Positions 9,844 through 22,148 of a DNA stretch of 64,000 bases are shown piece by piece; the stretch's first letter is position 1, and each line of letters opens with the position of its first letter. The position numbers and the translations under genes are program-made. Origin of the DNA: Linepithema humile (Eukaryota > Arthropoda > Insecta > Hymenoptera > Formicidae); NCBI RefSeq assembly GCF_040581485.1, contig NC_090128.1, positions 8,246,001-8,310,000 of the forward strand, read 5' to 3'. The notes under the pieces are model-generated. The model saw only the letters and a program-made list of their open reading frames with translations. It searched no databases and was not told where the DNA came from.

Positions 9844-12784
9844 GTCCGTTCACGTAACGGCTCGGAAAATTGATGTGCAAGATCTCAAGTATAGTTTTCT
9901 ATTATAGCATCGATCGTGCTCGATAATAGAAACCGAGCTCGGCTACCGATGCGAATCCTTCTCTCGATAAACGATCACGGTCACGCCGACCGCCAGCGAT
10001 TTCGCGGTCGTTAACTTGCCGATCGCGCGAGTTTCTTTCGATTACGGCGATAGGCAACGAAGCGGATACGGGAGACCGCAAGACGATACGATGTGGAACG
10101 CGAACGAGGCAAGCGATGCGCAGGAAGAATCACGTAGTTACGCAAAAAACGCAAACCACCGAAATCACGAGCGTTCATTTCTCTCGATCTTCGGGATTGG
10201 AAGAAAAAAGTATCAACGGTAATCTGCGAAACAAGGAAAGCAGTTACGAAAATAAAGAAAAAGAAAGCCCGACGATATAACTTTGAACAGAAATTCTTAG
10301 TTGTACTGTGAATAATTGAGCAATGCGTATGAATGTAATTAATTATAGATGCCTCAACATCAAGTTAATTTTTCCCGCATTCGTTTAAGGAATGAATTGC
10401 GGAAGGAGTAGAGTTGTGGATTAAACGAGTGAATGAGAGTGATTTGGGAGAGCAGCGTGAAAGAAGCAGCAGTACCTGTGCGCTACTAGTACATCTATCT
10501 TCTCGTTTCCGTAATTCTTCCACTCCTTTCCCTTTTGCTTAGTTTAACCATCCACCGCCGTCGCGCCGTAACGTTTCGCTCGTTTTGTTCGAAACGCGGG
10601 AGCGCAACGGTGAAATCTTGCGCGGGTTCCACGCCCAAGGAATTAATTTCCTTTGTGAGCTTTTGGGCTGAGCGCGCTTAGCGGTCGCTCTTCGACGATG
10701 CAGGAGAGGTCGATTGTAGCCCGGCTGGCTTTATCGTCTTGCCGATGAAAAGGGAATGCGAGCGAGTAACTTTTAAATACGATTAAGACGATATCTAAGC
10801 GGATCATAATATGTATCCCATTGTTGGGCGCGGAGATTTTTCGATTTCTCGCATTTGTGATCAACCGCTGGAAAATCCTGTTTAACAGGTAACGCAGCGC
10901 TGAAGACAGAATTCGAAAGAAAAAAGTATTCCATCGTGCCGTTGAAAGAAAATAAGTAACCCTGCATTATTCAAATTTGTTTTTATTTCGTTACGAAGAT
11001 CTTGTGCAAGGATTGTTTTACATCCTGTATCGCGTTTGCCGAGACAATCGTTAAATATTTACGTGTCATTGATATTTATTAAGCCCGCGGCGACGTAGCG
11101 ACGATGATCGATTCTGCGCTCTCTCCGCTTAATGAAATATCACTCCAATCCCTCACTGTCCATTGTATAACGCAGTGTATAAGGAATGTAATAAATAAAA
11201 TGGATGCGGCAAATCTGTAACAGTGCTTCGCGAAGTACACGCGGGAAAATATTTGACGTCGTAATCGTGGATGGCCGGAAACCGCGGCCGGGCGTTTTAA
11301 TGAACTTTCGCGGCATCATAAATTTCATAAGCGAAAATATTTGCCTTCCAAACGAATCGCGCCACTGGCTTTCCGCGAGCGAATGTTATTTCCCGAAAAG
11401 TGTCAACAGAAATTCCGCGGGTGATCTCGCCGGTGAAAATATTTTTCAGCGCGAGAACGATCGCGAGGATTAAGATAGACGAGCTATACGAGCGCGATCC
11501 TCTCCTACATTATTACGCGCGGTGCAATGCAGTTTGTAATGAAAACGCGCTGTGTGCAGATCCATAAAAGCGAGCGTTAACATTTTCCTCTTGCCTTTTT
11601 AAGCCGGCAAACGCGCCCCGTAAATGCGGAAGAACGTCGATGGGAAAGTTTTACGAATAGGTATACGCCAGTATATTTAAGGGTCATGAATTCGCGAACC
11701 GATTTTTGCGAAATGCTTTGTTATTAAAGTCGCGTGTTAAATTAATAAGTAAAATAAAAAAATCAGTTTAAAACGAAAACGTTATAGTAAACTTAAGTAT
11801 TCGTGGTAGCATAACATTACTGCGAATATCAATAACAATAAATATCACTGAGGGATTAAAATTTTCTCATACTTTTTTTGTGAGACAATTTTACAAACCT
11901 CGCCAAAGAAGTAGGTTGATACTATTATATTATTCAAAGAAATCCGATTATATTGTGTTTTTTCAGGATATCTTACACTCGGTTTCACGCAACGTAATAC
12001 TGAATTATTATAAACATTATCCTCTCTGTGACATTTTCTTGTAAAATTAAGCTGTTAAAAATTTTCGAAAAAGTTTCTTTTTCGGTAAAGTTAAAATGGC
12101 AAGAGTTTTTCCATTAAAATAATCTGTCTATTCATTAGTTATTATTTATCGCAAACTACTTTATAGCATCGTAGCGTCGTAATGGAATCTGGAAACAGGG
12201 CATTATTCCGCCACGAAGGAGCGGCGTCTTTTCAGCAAGTGATGTAACTTGGTGAAAAAGAACGAGAAAGAATCTCGCACGGAAGAGTGCGGCGCGTTTC
12301 CGCAGGGGATATGTAGTTAACCGTAAGCCGGATAATCCCCAAACGGAGCAGTAAGCAGTTTACACGCACAAGAGCCACACGACGGTGTGCCTCTCGTCGC
12401 TGGAGAGTTTTAAAACTCTTGCACACGACGCGACGGCGTAATAACGTGTTGATAAAATTCCGCGACCGCTGTGTGCGCAAACAGAACGAAAAAGTTTGTC
12501 GCGTGCACGCGAGGGTGGATAGATTTTGCGGAAAGAGCGACACTGTTCGTGTCGTTCGCGTTCGATATTCGGAAATGCCGCGCGCAAATGAATCTAGCAA
12601 CTTTTAAGTGAAGTCAACCAACCATTTTTGTTTTAACTCGAACGAAGAAGTTTTGAGAATTCTTATACATTGTTAATATTTATATTTGTATCTATAGTTA
12701 TATAAAATATTTCAGAATTTTCAGATTGTTTGGTTGAAATGTATTCTGATTTTTTGTATATCCGAAGTGATTAAGATTTCTTTA

Positions 12785-12823
12785 AAAAAAAATTTTCTCT
12801 TTTGTTTCGAGAAAATTATTTTT
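12785..12823. other. AT-rich hairpin
   Basis: AATTTTCTC (12,791-12,799) and GAGAAAATT (12,809-12,817) pair perfectly around a nine-base loop. After one mismatched position the stem continues for about five A-T pairs. Its AT-rich composition makes chance formation plausible. Confidence 0.5.
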
Positions 12824-13340
12824 AACGTTGTACAATTCGAGTCGACAGGAAGCACGTGACTTTTCGGGCACTCCGCATTTCCGTAGCTTGTCGCGCCGAG
12901 AGGTATATTTCAATAAGGCATTCAGGTAAAACCTCGTGTATTTGAGCTGCGGTTTCGGATATGCAGCCGGAAGGAGAAGCGGCGTGATACGCTGAAGAAA
13001 GAGCGGGGAGCGGAAAGGACGGCGCCGTCGGTATCCGAATTTATGAATGAAGAGATATTAGTAACGCGTGGCTGCTTTATACCGCGCTCCGTGGATCTAT
13101 ACGGCTTACGAACCCGTATGATAAAATTGCTTAATTTACCATGGAACCCGCCGCCGGTTGCGGAACGAAGGATGGTAAAAGAACGGAAGCGGGGGGCGAA
13201 ATAGCAGCGCTTATTCAACGGAAGCGTTATAAAAAGTTTGTGATACTTGCGAGTGTAGGTAATTGACGGTGGCAAATTAAGACCAGAAGTGCATTGCGTT
13301 TGCAACTTACCGGATTAAAAATTTCGCAATCCAACGTGGT

Positions 13341-16000
13341 GGTGCGTATAATATTGCATATTATTATAAATCAACTAAATATAGATAGAATATTGCCATT
13401 GTGAGAAATTGTAATTTATTTAGGGTAATTAAGTTTTCAAGAACGAGTATCAATTGCTCGTGTCATAAGACATAATCATTTATTGTGCACTTTCCATCTC
13501 CCGAAACTGCGTTCGTCAATGTTAATGCAATAACTTCGGCATTACGAGCTCCAATATTACGCTAATGTCACGGAGCAGTAAAGTCAAGGGAAAACATCGG
13601 GCAGACAGTGGCGTGGAGTAACGCGCGGGAGGCCATTAGGAACGGATGAGTAATAATGCGTGATGAATTGCGCGCACGCGGCGTGCATTCGTTGCGCGTA
13701 GTTGCGGACGCGACTCCAGCGGCGTAAGACAAAGTGTTGGAAATGATCTTCGTGCGGGAGCGCGCGTTTCTCCTTCACACGCGGTCGTCGGGAAGTCGGA
13801 GCGCTTCGCCTTCGCCCGCGGGAGCGTTCTACGGCGAAGTTACGATGAAATTTCGCAAATTCCTTTCGCCGCGCGAACCCCCGACGATCGAATACCGTGT
13901 ATACCATGCCGCGCGCTATCGAGGGAGCATTACGCTCGCTCGACGGCGAGACGCTCCGCGCTCGTGGAATCCAACGCGGATCCGTAATCCTTTGGCGGGA
14001 AGGAAGGGATGCGGCGAAAATGGGAAGCCGGCGATTTTATAGCTCGCTTCGACGCGGCACGTTCCGTATTCTCCCGCAATACGATAAATAATAGGAATTG
14101 CATCATCGAGCCGGCGCGATCGAATCGTTTATCATTGTTGCGATTACGAGTGAAATTTGTATCAACCGTGTGAATTGCGAAACGTTCAAGAGAAAATCTG
14201 TTGAATTTATTTTAGATTTAACAATTCATATATTAAGAGAAATATTATATGAATGTCCTGTTCTTTTTCGTTTTGCCATGTTAATAGAATTTAAATATAT
14301 TAAATCCTTGCATTTTTTTAAAGAACTTTTCTATTACATTTTGAATGATTAATATTTTTATTTTTGAGATTTGTAACTTTAAAAACTATTTAAAACAAAA
14401 TTTTTGTAAAAATAGAATTATTATTTTTCTTCACAAGTTGTATGTTTGCATTTATCTTTTAGCACATAGTTATTTCAAGCATTTTAATAATTGCAAATAA
14501 GGTAGATCGATTTCAATAGCAAACAGAAGCTACAAGTCGCTGATCGACTGACACATTCGTGGATTCCTTTGCGCCAGGGTCAGGTCTGCCTTTATCGATG
14601 TGAGCTTTAAAAGCAACCTGTTGAAAGTTCCGAACTGTGCACACGGCGTGCGACGCATATCAGTCGTGGGAGTTTGAATCTGATTTACGTGTGACGCGTC
14701 ATGCACGCGCAAACTTTCAGGACGATTCCAGCGCAACCTTCCGCGTTCATTATCATAATACCGCATCATTGCGTTATCGCTTCTCAGATAATACTCAACA
14801 TTTAATCCGCGAAACGTGTTTGCATTTTGCATTCAAACGCCATTGGACTGATTTATCATAGCTTAGAGAAAAACTCTTATTCTACTATTTGTTTTTAAAA
14901 TATTACTTTTAATTGTTTTAAAACAGTCAAGTAAAAAATGGAATTTTATACAGACTCTTCCGAAACTACTTTTCAGTGTCAACATTTATTTTCAAATTTT
15001 TTCAGAGATTTGCAAGAGAAAATTTCAAAAGTATTTGCGTAAAAAATACAAAGACGATAACAAGGATGATAAAAAAGCGGATGAATTAGGAAATGATTAA
15101 ATCTTAAATTTTACAGGCTAGCTGAAGTAGTCATCAGAAATTGACGACACGTATTTGCGTATTACACGTGTATTCGGTAGCACTGGATGGAAAATTATAG
15201 CAGCTACAAATTTCACTTGCCGGTCCACTTAAGAGCACGGCCGGATAATCGCGGCCGGCGAATTCGAGTGGGCCAACAAATCTCGCTAGCCGGCCATAAA
15301 GGCAATCGCTCGAACGAGAGATCAGCTCGATTTATATGAACGCCGGGGCTCGATATCCGGTGTACTCGTCCGCCATTAAACGAGCGTCGCGAGATCGCTT
15401 TCCCAGCTCGCCCCATTTTTCCCTCTTTATCACGATAGAGAGAGATTTCGCGGTTAACAAAGGAAGAAATCACCGCGAGATGCTGTCTCGATAAATCGCC
15501 ATGAAACAGTGAACAATCCGCCCGAATCGTGCTTTTCGATCGCGCGCGATTCATCGTGATAATTGGTGGATATCAAAAACTCGTTATCAAAATTGATCCG
15601 CGCATCGCGTTTGCAAATATTTTGCAAATATATGTATATTGTAAAAAGGTTAATTTACTATAGTTGTAATCTGACACATGTTTTACGGTTTTACGATTGG
15701 CAGCAGTTTCGGTCGAACAACGCTTACTCTTGCAAGCGTTGGCGAATCGTCGTGAGGTTATTGCACGTGCAACATGTCACAGGTATCATATATTTTTTTA
15801 AATTAATTTTTTTCATGAATTTAGTGGTCTTCTTTTTTTGATGAAAATTTGATTGCATGTCGCTTTATTTGTAACATGATTCTCAATTGCCTGAGTAATT
15901 GAATATTTTTTCACCGTTAAAGTCAATTTTTATTACAGTATTGTAGAACGAAAGCTTGCGCTTGTGCAACGTGCTTCCTTATTTTCATTTATTTTGCTCA
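13341..16000. other. Non-coding mosaic DNA with CpG-rich blocks
   Basis: CpG-rich segments at about 13,600-14,060 and 15,230-15,560 are separated by AT-rich DNA (14,200-14,520 and 14,870-15,110). The 15,230-15,300 part repeats the GGCCGG core several times (GCACGGCCGG, GCGGCCGGCG, TAGCCGGCC). Overlapping frames on both strands in 13,584-14,091 reflect low stop-codon density. I see no gene. Confidence 0.6.
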
Positions 16001-16002
16001 GT

Positions 16003-16400
16003 TTATATTTTCAAAAATGAAATTTTCCCAGCGAGACACGAAAGTTGATGAAGGGGAAATAGAGCTCTTGGAGCAAAGTATGGCGCGCGTCTTCATTTAT
16101 TTTATTTCCAAAAATTAAATTCTTCCCGCGGAATGCAAAGTCTGAGTACGAGGAAATAGAGTTCACGGAATAAAAAATAGCACGACGTCTATACAATAAT
16201 ACAACAGCATACACAATACAACACACACGTCTACGTTATTTCCAAAAATTAAATTCTTCTCGCGAAATGTGCGGGAAAAACAAATAACAGTGGAATAAAA
16301 CATGGCGTGTCTTGCTCTTTGCTTTATTTCCAAAAATTAGATTTCCTCTTCTTTCAAATACGAAGCAAAGAGAATAATAAAAGCGAAAAGATTAGTTTAT
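16003..16400 (+). repeat. Decayed minisatellite, four units of about 90-130 bp
   Basis: Four copies share the core TTATTTCCAAAAATTAAATT, followed by TCTTCCCGCG-type, AGGAAATAGAG-type and GGAATAAAA-CATGGCG-type segments. The core CCAAAAATT (TCAAAAATG in copy 1) starts at about 16,010, 16,108, 16,242 and 16,330, so spacings are about 98, 134 and 88 bases. Copy 1 (16,003-16,090) and copy 2 share GAAATAGAG and the TGGCGCGCGTCTT / AGCACGACGTCT end. Copy 3 carries a CA-rich insertion (ACACAATACAACACACAC) before it. Divergence is substantial, so this is an old tandem array. No coding frame runs through it. Confidence 0.75.
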
Positions 16401-18190
16401 TATCTGAATATTTATTCAAACGATTTTTAGGTAATAGTTGAAAAATTATGTCACTCGATAGTGCAAAGTTAATATCTCGTTCGTAAATTTTGACAATAAA
16501 AAATAATTTTTTTCTTTAAGACATTTGTGCTTCGTTTCGCGCGATCCGAGTTCGGAATTTCAGCGATAGATTACGCGTGATCATTCGAGGGCTTTTCCAC
16601 GATCGAATCGCGAATCGCTCGCTTAGCTGATCGTGCGAGTTCTTGCTCGTTAACGTACGATTACCTCGCAAAAAGGGGCCATTGTTCTCATTGTTAATTA
16701 CTTGGACAAAATTGATCGCCCGGATATTAATTCTAATTTTATTAAGCAACGCCCATAATTCACGGAAAATTATTTTTATTTTTTTCTCGATAATTATACA
16801 TAAAAATAATTGGATATTAATCGTAACAATTGTATTTAATAATAATTGAATAATTAATTGTGTCTATTTTTATTAAAAACAGTTTAAAATTTTTTATTTA
16901 ACTTCTTGTTTTAATTTAATATTATTTTAAGATAGGAATTAAGTGAGAGATGTTTCTGCCGCGTCTCTGTCTAAAAACATACACAACTACATAGATATGT
17001 ACATTGATCGCGCGTTTACCGCACGGGATTACAAAGTGCATCTACGTTAAACTGTAGTGGAGAGCAAACGCCGCGGAATAGGAAGGATGTACTGGCTAAG
17101 GCAAAGGAACCGCAAAATCGGGCGCCGGATAATGTCGTGAAGTACGTCGTACCGGATTACCAAGGACGAGAGTTTTCCCGCGCCGCCTGCTCGGAATCTC
17201 ATTCCTTTGTTCTCCTATCGAGCACTTTCTCCCTGTTCTAGACCCTTTTTTTAATGGTTAAAACCCCTCTCTCCTACCCCCTGCCTTCTGTGATGTAACG
17301 AAAAAATGTGTCCCGGGTCGATTAGTCTGGGATGTGTACACGAAGGTGTACAACTTCGGCGAAGGGTCAGGAGCTTGGTCCTTTGATCGGTGCGTTAATG
17401 AAAGGATCGTCGCGTCTCGTCTCCGGGTGACCAAAGGAAACGATAACGCGAAGAGAAAGCGTGTAAAGTAACGCAACTGAGGGGAAAAAACCTTCATAAG
17501 AATTCTAAAGGGCGATGTTTTAATAAGCAAAATCTTGAATTTTTTTTCACATATATGTATACATGTGTGTATAAATGCTTTGCACATCTTTTATATATTT
17601 TTATAAAAGATTTAAAAAATATTGCAGAAATAATACAACGGGGAATAAAATATTTTGTATTCTTGTGTATATTGCATTGTTTGTAAAATTTGAAACAAAT
17701 ATTTAAATCGACGTAAATAGTTGTGTACGTTACAATTTTAATCGGGTTTAATTTCTTTTATACTTCTATTAATAGAATAAAGCGTGCTGAATAATTTGAG
17801 CAAATATAAGTTATTTAAGACAAAGAAGAAGCATATTCACCTTTCTATTCCAATCGTTCTATTACTGCAATATGCTTCGTAAAAAATTCATTAAGCGTAA
17901 AGATTATAATTTCTGACAGAAATAGCTCGGAAGAAAATGAGATGAAATAGACGATTATAAAATAACATTGGGAAATAACAGCTTGTGTTATAAAGGTCAA
18001 TCAAATTTAACTTTTATTTCAATCGTTTTGTACGAAATTAAGGGTTGTGAATAATTTGCCAGATATAAACGGTTCGGAGAGAGGAGGAATAGAAAGAGAG
18101 GAGGAATAGAAAAAGAGAGAAAGAGAATGGAATAAAATAGCGATGCTGTGTAAGATAACACTGTTGAAGTAACGATCGCGCGCTGCCAAC
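16401..18190. other. AT-rich non-coding DNA
   Basis: Mostly AT-rich, with a CpG-rich island at about 16,980-17,470. A partly conserved pair of segments, around 17,788-17,810 and 18,048-18,070 (GAATAATTTG followed by CA and ATATAA), suggests an old local duplication. No gene is recognised. Confidence 0.55.
18079..18112 (+). repeat. 17-bp perfect tandem duplication
   Basis: GAGAGGAGGAATAGAAA occurs twice in direct succession with no mismatch, followed by a GA-rich tail. This is a young slippage or duplication product in purine-rich DNA. Confidence 0.9.
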
Positions 18191-18198
18191 TTTCCTAG

Positions 18199-18210
18199 CC
18201 CCCCCCCCCC
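18199..18210 (+). repeat. C12 homopolymer
   Basis: Twelve consecutive C residues (poly-G on the minus strand) lie at the edge of a GC-rich patch. It is one of 14 oligo-G/C tracts in the window. Confidence 0.9.
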
Positions 18211-20240
18211 ATTCCCCTTTGCGGCCCCACACCCTCGTACCACTATCGCCCTTCGCGCTTCCAGCATCCAGGCGTCAAAGGAGCGCAGCCACTGGCTAAT
18301 TCGATAATGCATTTTCGGAGGGTGGCTCGGGCGGCGAAGAAAGAGAGATGTGGTAGGCGAGTGAGAGAATACGAGCTTTGATTCGTCTAGTCTGAGATTA
18401 CAGAGGAGGAAATCGGAAACCGAATTCCCATGTCGCGTATATCCTCCGACAGATTTAGACGACCGGTGCGCCCCGGAAATTCGGTTGAATTCGGAAAATC
18501 GTCGAATTCATTGGGAAACGTCGCGACATTTTCGGCAAAATTCTCGTCGCGGTCTCGCTTGTGGCGACACGCGCAGAAATAGTTTACGCGAAGAAATTAA
18601 ATGCGGAAGCGCGCGCAAAGGTGAAACCTTATGATGGTCTGCAATATTGTAAGCACTTTAAATTTAAATTAATTGTCCAATCAATTTTGTATTTATTTGA
18701 TGTTACACTTCATACCATTCATGTATATTTAACACTTTAATTAATTGATATCGTCGAAATCGAACTTAAATAAATTTTAAATCACTTTGTAACATTACGA
18801 TTGATGCAACGCATAAATTAGCCGCGAATGAACGTAACAAACGTACGATATAATAAATCTTCACGTGTATCTCTTTGAATATTACACTAATTAAGAATAA
18901 ATTTACGGCAGACCTCGTTTCAAAGGTTCCTGCACTCTAATATTATCACAATGTCGTTATCGCAACAACGATTTCGCCTGTTGTGCATCTCATTAAATCC
19001 TCAGGACACTCGCGAAGAGTCGCCACCTGTGTGAACCGCGCGCGATGCAAGTTTCATAAAGCGCGCCTCGTGAAATCGTAATTATTACGAACCTCGTTAA
19101 TTCGGCCGCGTTGGAACATGCGGAATTATGGAAAGAGAGGAACATTGCGAAGATTTGTATAATCGACAGAATTTCTACATTCAGAATTTGTAATCAGAAA
19201 TAATCCCAGTACAGAGAGGCTTATAAATTTTTTCTGCAAATTTTATTTAAAAAAGGTTTACCTTTATCAGAGTTATATTTTTTATTTTTATACCTAAGTG
19301 CAATTGAAATGGTTACAAAATTAGGATTCTATATTCTATATTCAGAGTAAGATATGCCAAACAGGCTATCTCGATCTCTAAAGTTCCATTACGGTGCGCG
19401 TAAAAAGAAATCGTCTGGTGTCGTGTTTTTTCAGACACTCTATCGTACGTCCGAGGCTCGAGCGAGAATCGGAGAGAACGGTTCCTTGCGAGCCTAATCC
19501 GTCTCCGTGCGCCTCGGATTCGCTGCCGAATATGTACCCGCCCTAGTTAAACCCGATAGTAGTGCGACCAAAGCTTTGAAACGAGAGATTTTGCGCGTTT
19601 ATTTGTCATCGATATCCTGGACGCTCGGTCTTCTCCCCCCCTCCCCTACCCCCCTTCCACCCTTCTCCCAACCCCTTCGTAATGCGGCGGCGGATCCGAT
19701 AAATCTCCTCTCGTCCGCGATATTGCGCCGGCCGATCCGGAAAAAAGCGCGAATTACACGCGCCAGACGGTCCGCTCGAAGACCGATCTTTCCCCCCCCC
19801 CTCCTCCCCCCCTCCCCCGAGGATCGCCGGAACTGTAAACGTTATCTTCCGATTTATCGCGAGGGGGAAAAAACACGGCAGTCGTACAACAATACGACTG
19901 GTATCCGATTTAATTTGTATTTATCGGAGGGTTTTTTTTTTTCGCTAAACTGTGGTTGATGTGGTGCGACAAAGAACGATCTGTGTAAAGAATTGTTTTC
20001 GAATTGAAACATTGAAGCAGATACACGTGCACGAGTTTATTGTCACTGAAAAATTTTGGTTTCATCATTACAGTGCGTGCAGTTGCAATGCGCCTGGCGT
20101 GCGGAGTTTTGTGCAGCGCAATTATCAAATCGTTAATCTTGCGATGCGATTATGATGTAAGCCCTTCATTCATCATCGCCGCGATTACGATTAGAGCGCG
20201 CTCGTTTGAGCTTTTTCTTTATTTCGCCTGTGTATCGAAA
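18211..20240. other. Non-coding DNA with polypyrimidine C-rich patches
   Basis: CpG-rich patches at 18,300-18,640 and 19,440-19,880 flank an AT-rich spacer. C-runs on the + strand lie at 19,635-19,641 (C7), 19,792-19,801 (C10) and 19,806-19,812 (C7), all inside a 150-codon frame (19,507-19,959) that is Pro/Arg-rich only because of these runs. No domain or splice context supports that frame. Confidence 0.6.
19792..19818 (+). repeat. C-rich tract (C10, C7, C5)
   Basis: Three C-runs separated by single or double T-containing interruptions. The minus strand therefore has four closely spaced G-runs if the short CC is ignored, and it is a candidate for a G-quadruplex or for slippage. Confidence 0.85.
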
Positions 20241-20249
20241 TTTTTATGG

Positions 20250-21020
20250 AAATTACATTCCGCGTGAAACGCGATTTTTCGTGGATTAACAAACGTGAAG
20301 CGCGAGTGAAAGCACTCGCCGCGCGCGACTGCAGGCTCCATAGAACGCACGGCGTGACGGTGGGGGCCGTAACCCCCTCCCCCCACCTACCAGAAATTAT
20401 CTTCATTACCGCTCCTGCGACGCAGGGCGATGCCGTGTGTGTGTTTTCTCAGCATATTCATGCGGCCGCTCCGTTAAGAGGCCGACGGCGGTGGCGGCGA
20501 TAATTTCCAACGGGAATATTTTCCGAGGGATCAAACCATCCCTAACGCCACGCGTGAGAGGGTGCCAGGCGCTTTCACCCCCCGGCGGGCACACACTCGC
20601 CCTCTCTCTCACATTTTCCATTATGTCCCGCAAGATTTCCCGCGTCCTCGAGAGCCCGCCCCCGTCGCGCGTGTAAATTGGCGGCTTTCGTCGCGCGGCG
20701 CGGTCGATGGAGAGACAAGAAGGCCAGGGGGGGGGGGAGAAGGGAAATTTGGTTTTAACTCCCTCCCGCTGCTTCCAGCAGGTTTAATGGCGCGCCTACG
20801 GAGGAGGGCGTTAAATTTTGTCACCGAGCACAAAGGGCCAAAGGGTGAGAGCGTATCGTTTAACGCGCGCCCGAGCGGGCGCCCCTGAAATTTTCGCCCG
20901 CCATCCTTCCTCTTCTCGATCTTCCTCCGCTCTCCGATGGTCTTTCTCACTTTCGGCGCTAATGACGTTAATAATAATTACGATTCTGCAAAAAGGGCTT
21001 GTGAAATTCGCGCGACACTT
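20250..21020. other. CpG-rich block
   Basis: One of the densest CpG stretches in the window. It includes a G11 run and a GC hairpin at 20,867-20,882 (GCGCCCG / CGGGCGC with a two-base loop). Several frames of 70-110 codons overlap on both strands, which is what low stop density alone gives. A TATAAAAT at 21,042 follows the block, but the nearest initiator-like TCATA is about 36 bases away, slightly too far. No gene is called. Confidence 0.5.
20727..20737 (+). repeat. G11 homopolymer
   Basis: Eleven consecutive G residues within the CpG-rich block. Confidence 0.9.
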
Positions 21021-22139
21021 CTCGCGCGAAGGCTGAGAACGTATAAAATCATTACGGGGGACTATTTTAGCGGATTCATAATAATGACTGTCGGAGCAGA
21101 AGACTATTAGTGCAACTATTATTCCACTCTACAAGTCGAAAGGGAGTAAATGTTCCCTCCCGTCGAATCGCCGACGGAGAAAATTTATAAATATAGGAAG
21201 ATTCAAGTGTTGCACGATCTTTCATGCGTTTCTCATCTGATCTTTGCGCGATCCATTGTCTCGCGTCAATAATGCGTCTTTTTCAACGCGGTAACACGAA
21301 TCCGTTCATCATTATGCACGTAATTCGACCGAGGAAGAATCTCTGAATATGCCCGGCGTGTGTTATTCCTGTGGGCCGCGATTACTGCGTATAATGTTAT
21401 CATTCGAATCCAGGCGGAACGGGCGCTGGCATTGTATACGTTGCCGGGTGCAATTCTGCTGACTGTAATTAGCGCGGCTGACTCGCGCGCGGGATTGAAT
21501 GTTCCTCGCGGCGTGAAATTCGCGCAAACCGACTTTGATTACAGTTTATTATCGGCGCGTTTTTACCGCGTTCGCTATTGTCAATTATCGTGTAATATAA
21601 AACGGATAGTACGCGCGCGCGCACGCGTGCGGGCTCTCGTAAACAACGAATTGTCTGACCCGAACAAAATGTTTAATCATTCCCCTGGATTGCCCGGAAA
21701 CAAACAGGAAATGGAGCGCTCGCATCGTCGATTCAGCGCGACTTCTAATGAAATTACATATATATGTCAATGGCACACGTGTCGCGCTCCACCGCTTCGT
21801 TCGTCAGTTTGCAACTCGAAAATTGCCATTTTTCGCAAATAGAGATGTACAATTTTCAGCGTTATAAAATAAAATCGTAAATAAAAATACAAATATGAAT
21901 AATAGCCGAATACAGAAACGCAGAACGGTTAACCAATTTTAACTTTTGTTTTTGAAAAAATTTTGCGACATGCCGCTATTTTTGGGGTTTTTAATTGCGT
22001 TGTAAATGTTAATTACGTTGCTAATAAAATTTTAAATAAATATTTTATTAAAATGAAATTTGCTCGAAATTGCATAAAAATAAAAGTTGATTAGTTTTTA
22101 ACGAACAACTCACGTCAATGTTTTTTACTCATCTGGAAG

Positions 22140-22148
22140 CTATCGATA
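22140..22148 (+). promoter_or_regulatory. DREF-type site CTATCGATA
   Basis: The sequence matches the extended DRE motif bound by DREF in Drosophila core promoters. It continues as GCTATCGATATTTG, a 14-mer shared exactly with the site at 51,968, and both are soon followed by CTCGA. Function here is inferred from motif identity alone. Confidence 0.4.

Larger units (their letters stand above)
9081..13340. other. Non-coding mosaic DNA, no gene seen
   Basis: The stretch begins with a T15 run (9,161-9,175) and contains an (AT)11 microsatellite, CpG-rich patches (about 9,940-10,240, 11,080-11,660 and 12,230-12,600) and AT-rich patches (9,650-9,850, 11,700-12,180 and 12,600-12,840). GAAAATATTT occurs three times at 11,245, 11,333 and 11,435. 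A donor-like CCG/GTAAGT lies on the minus strand at 13,305-13,310 but has no partner acceptor that I could find. None of the frames is recognisable. Confidence 0.6.

Noticed and set aside
19507..19959. Proline-rich 150-codon frame
   Set aside because: The prolines come from poly-C runs, and the frame has no domain.
21405..21417. CATTCGAATCC, resembling a tRNA B box
   Set aside because: No A box at the right distance and no cloverleaf could be drawn.
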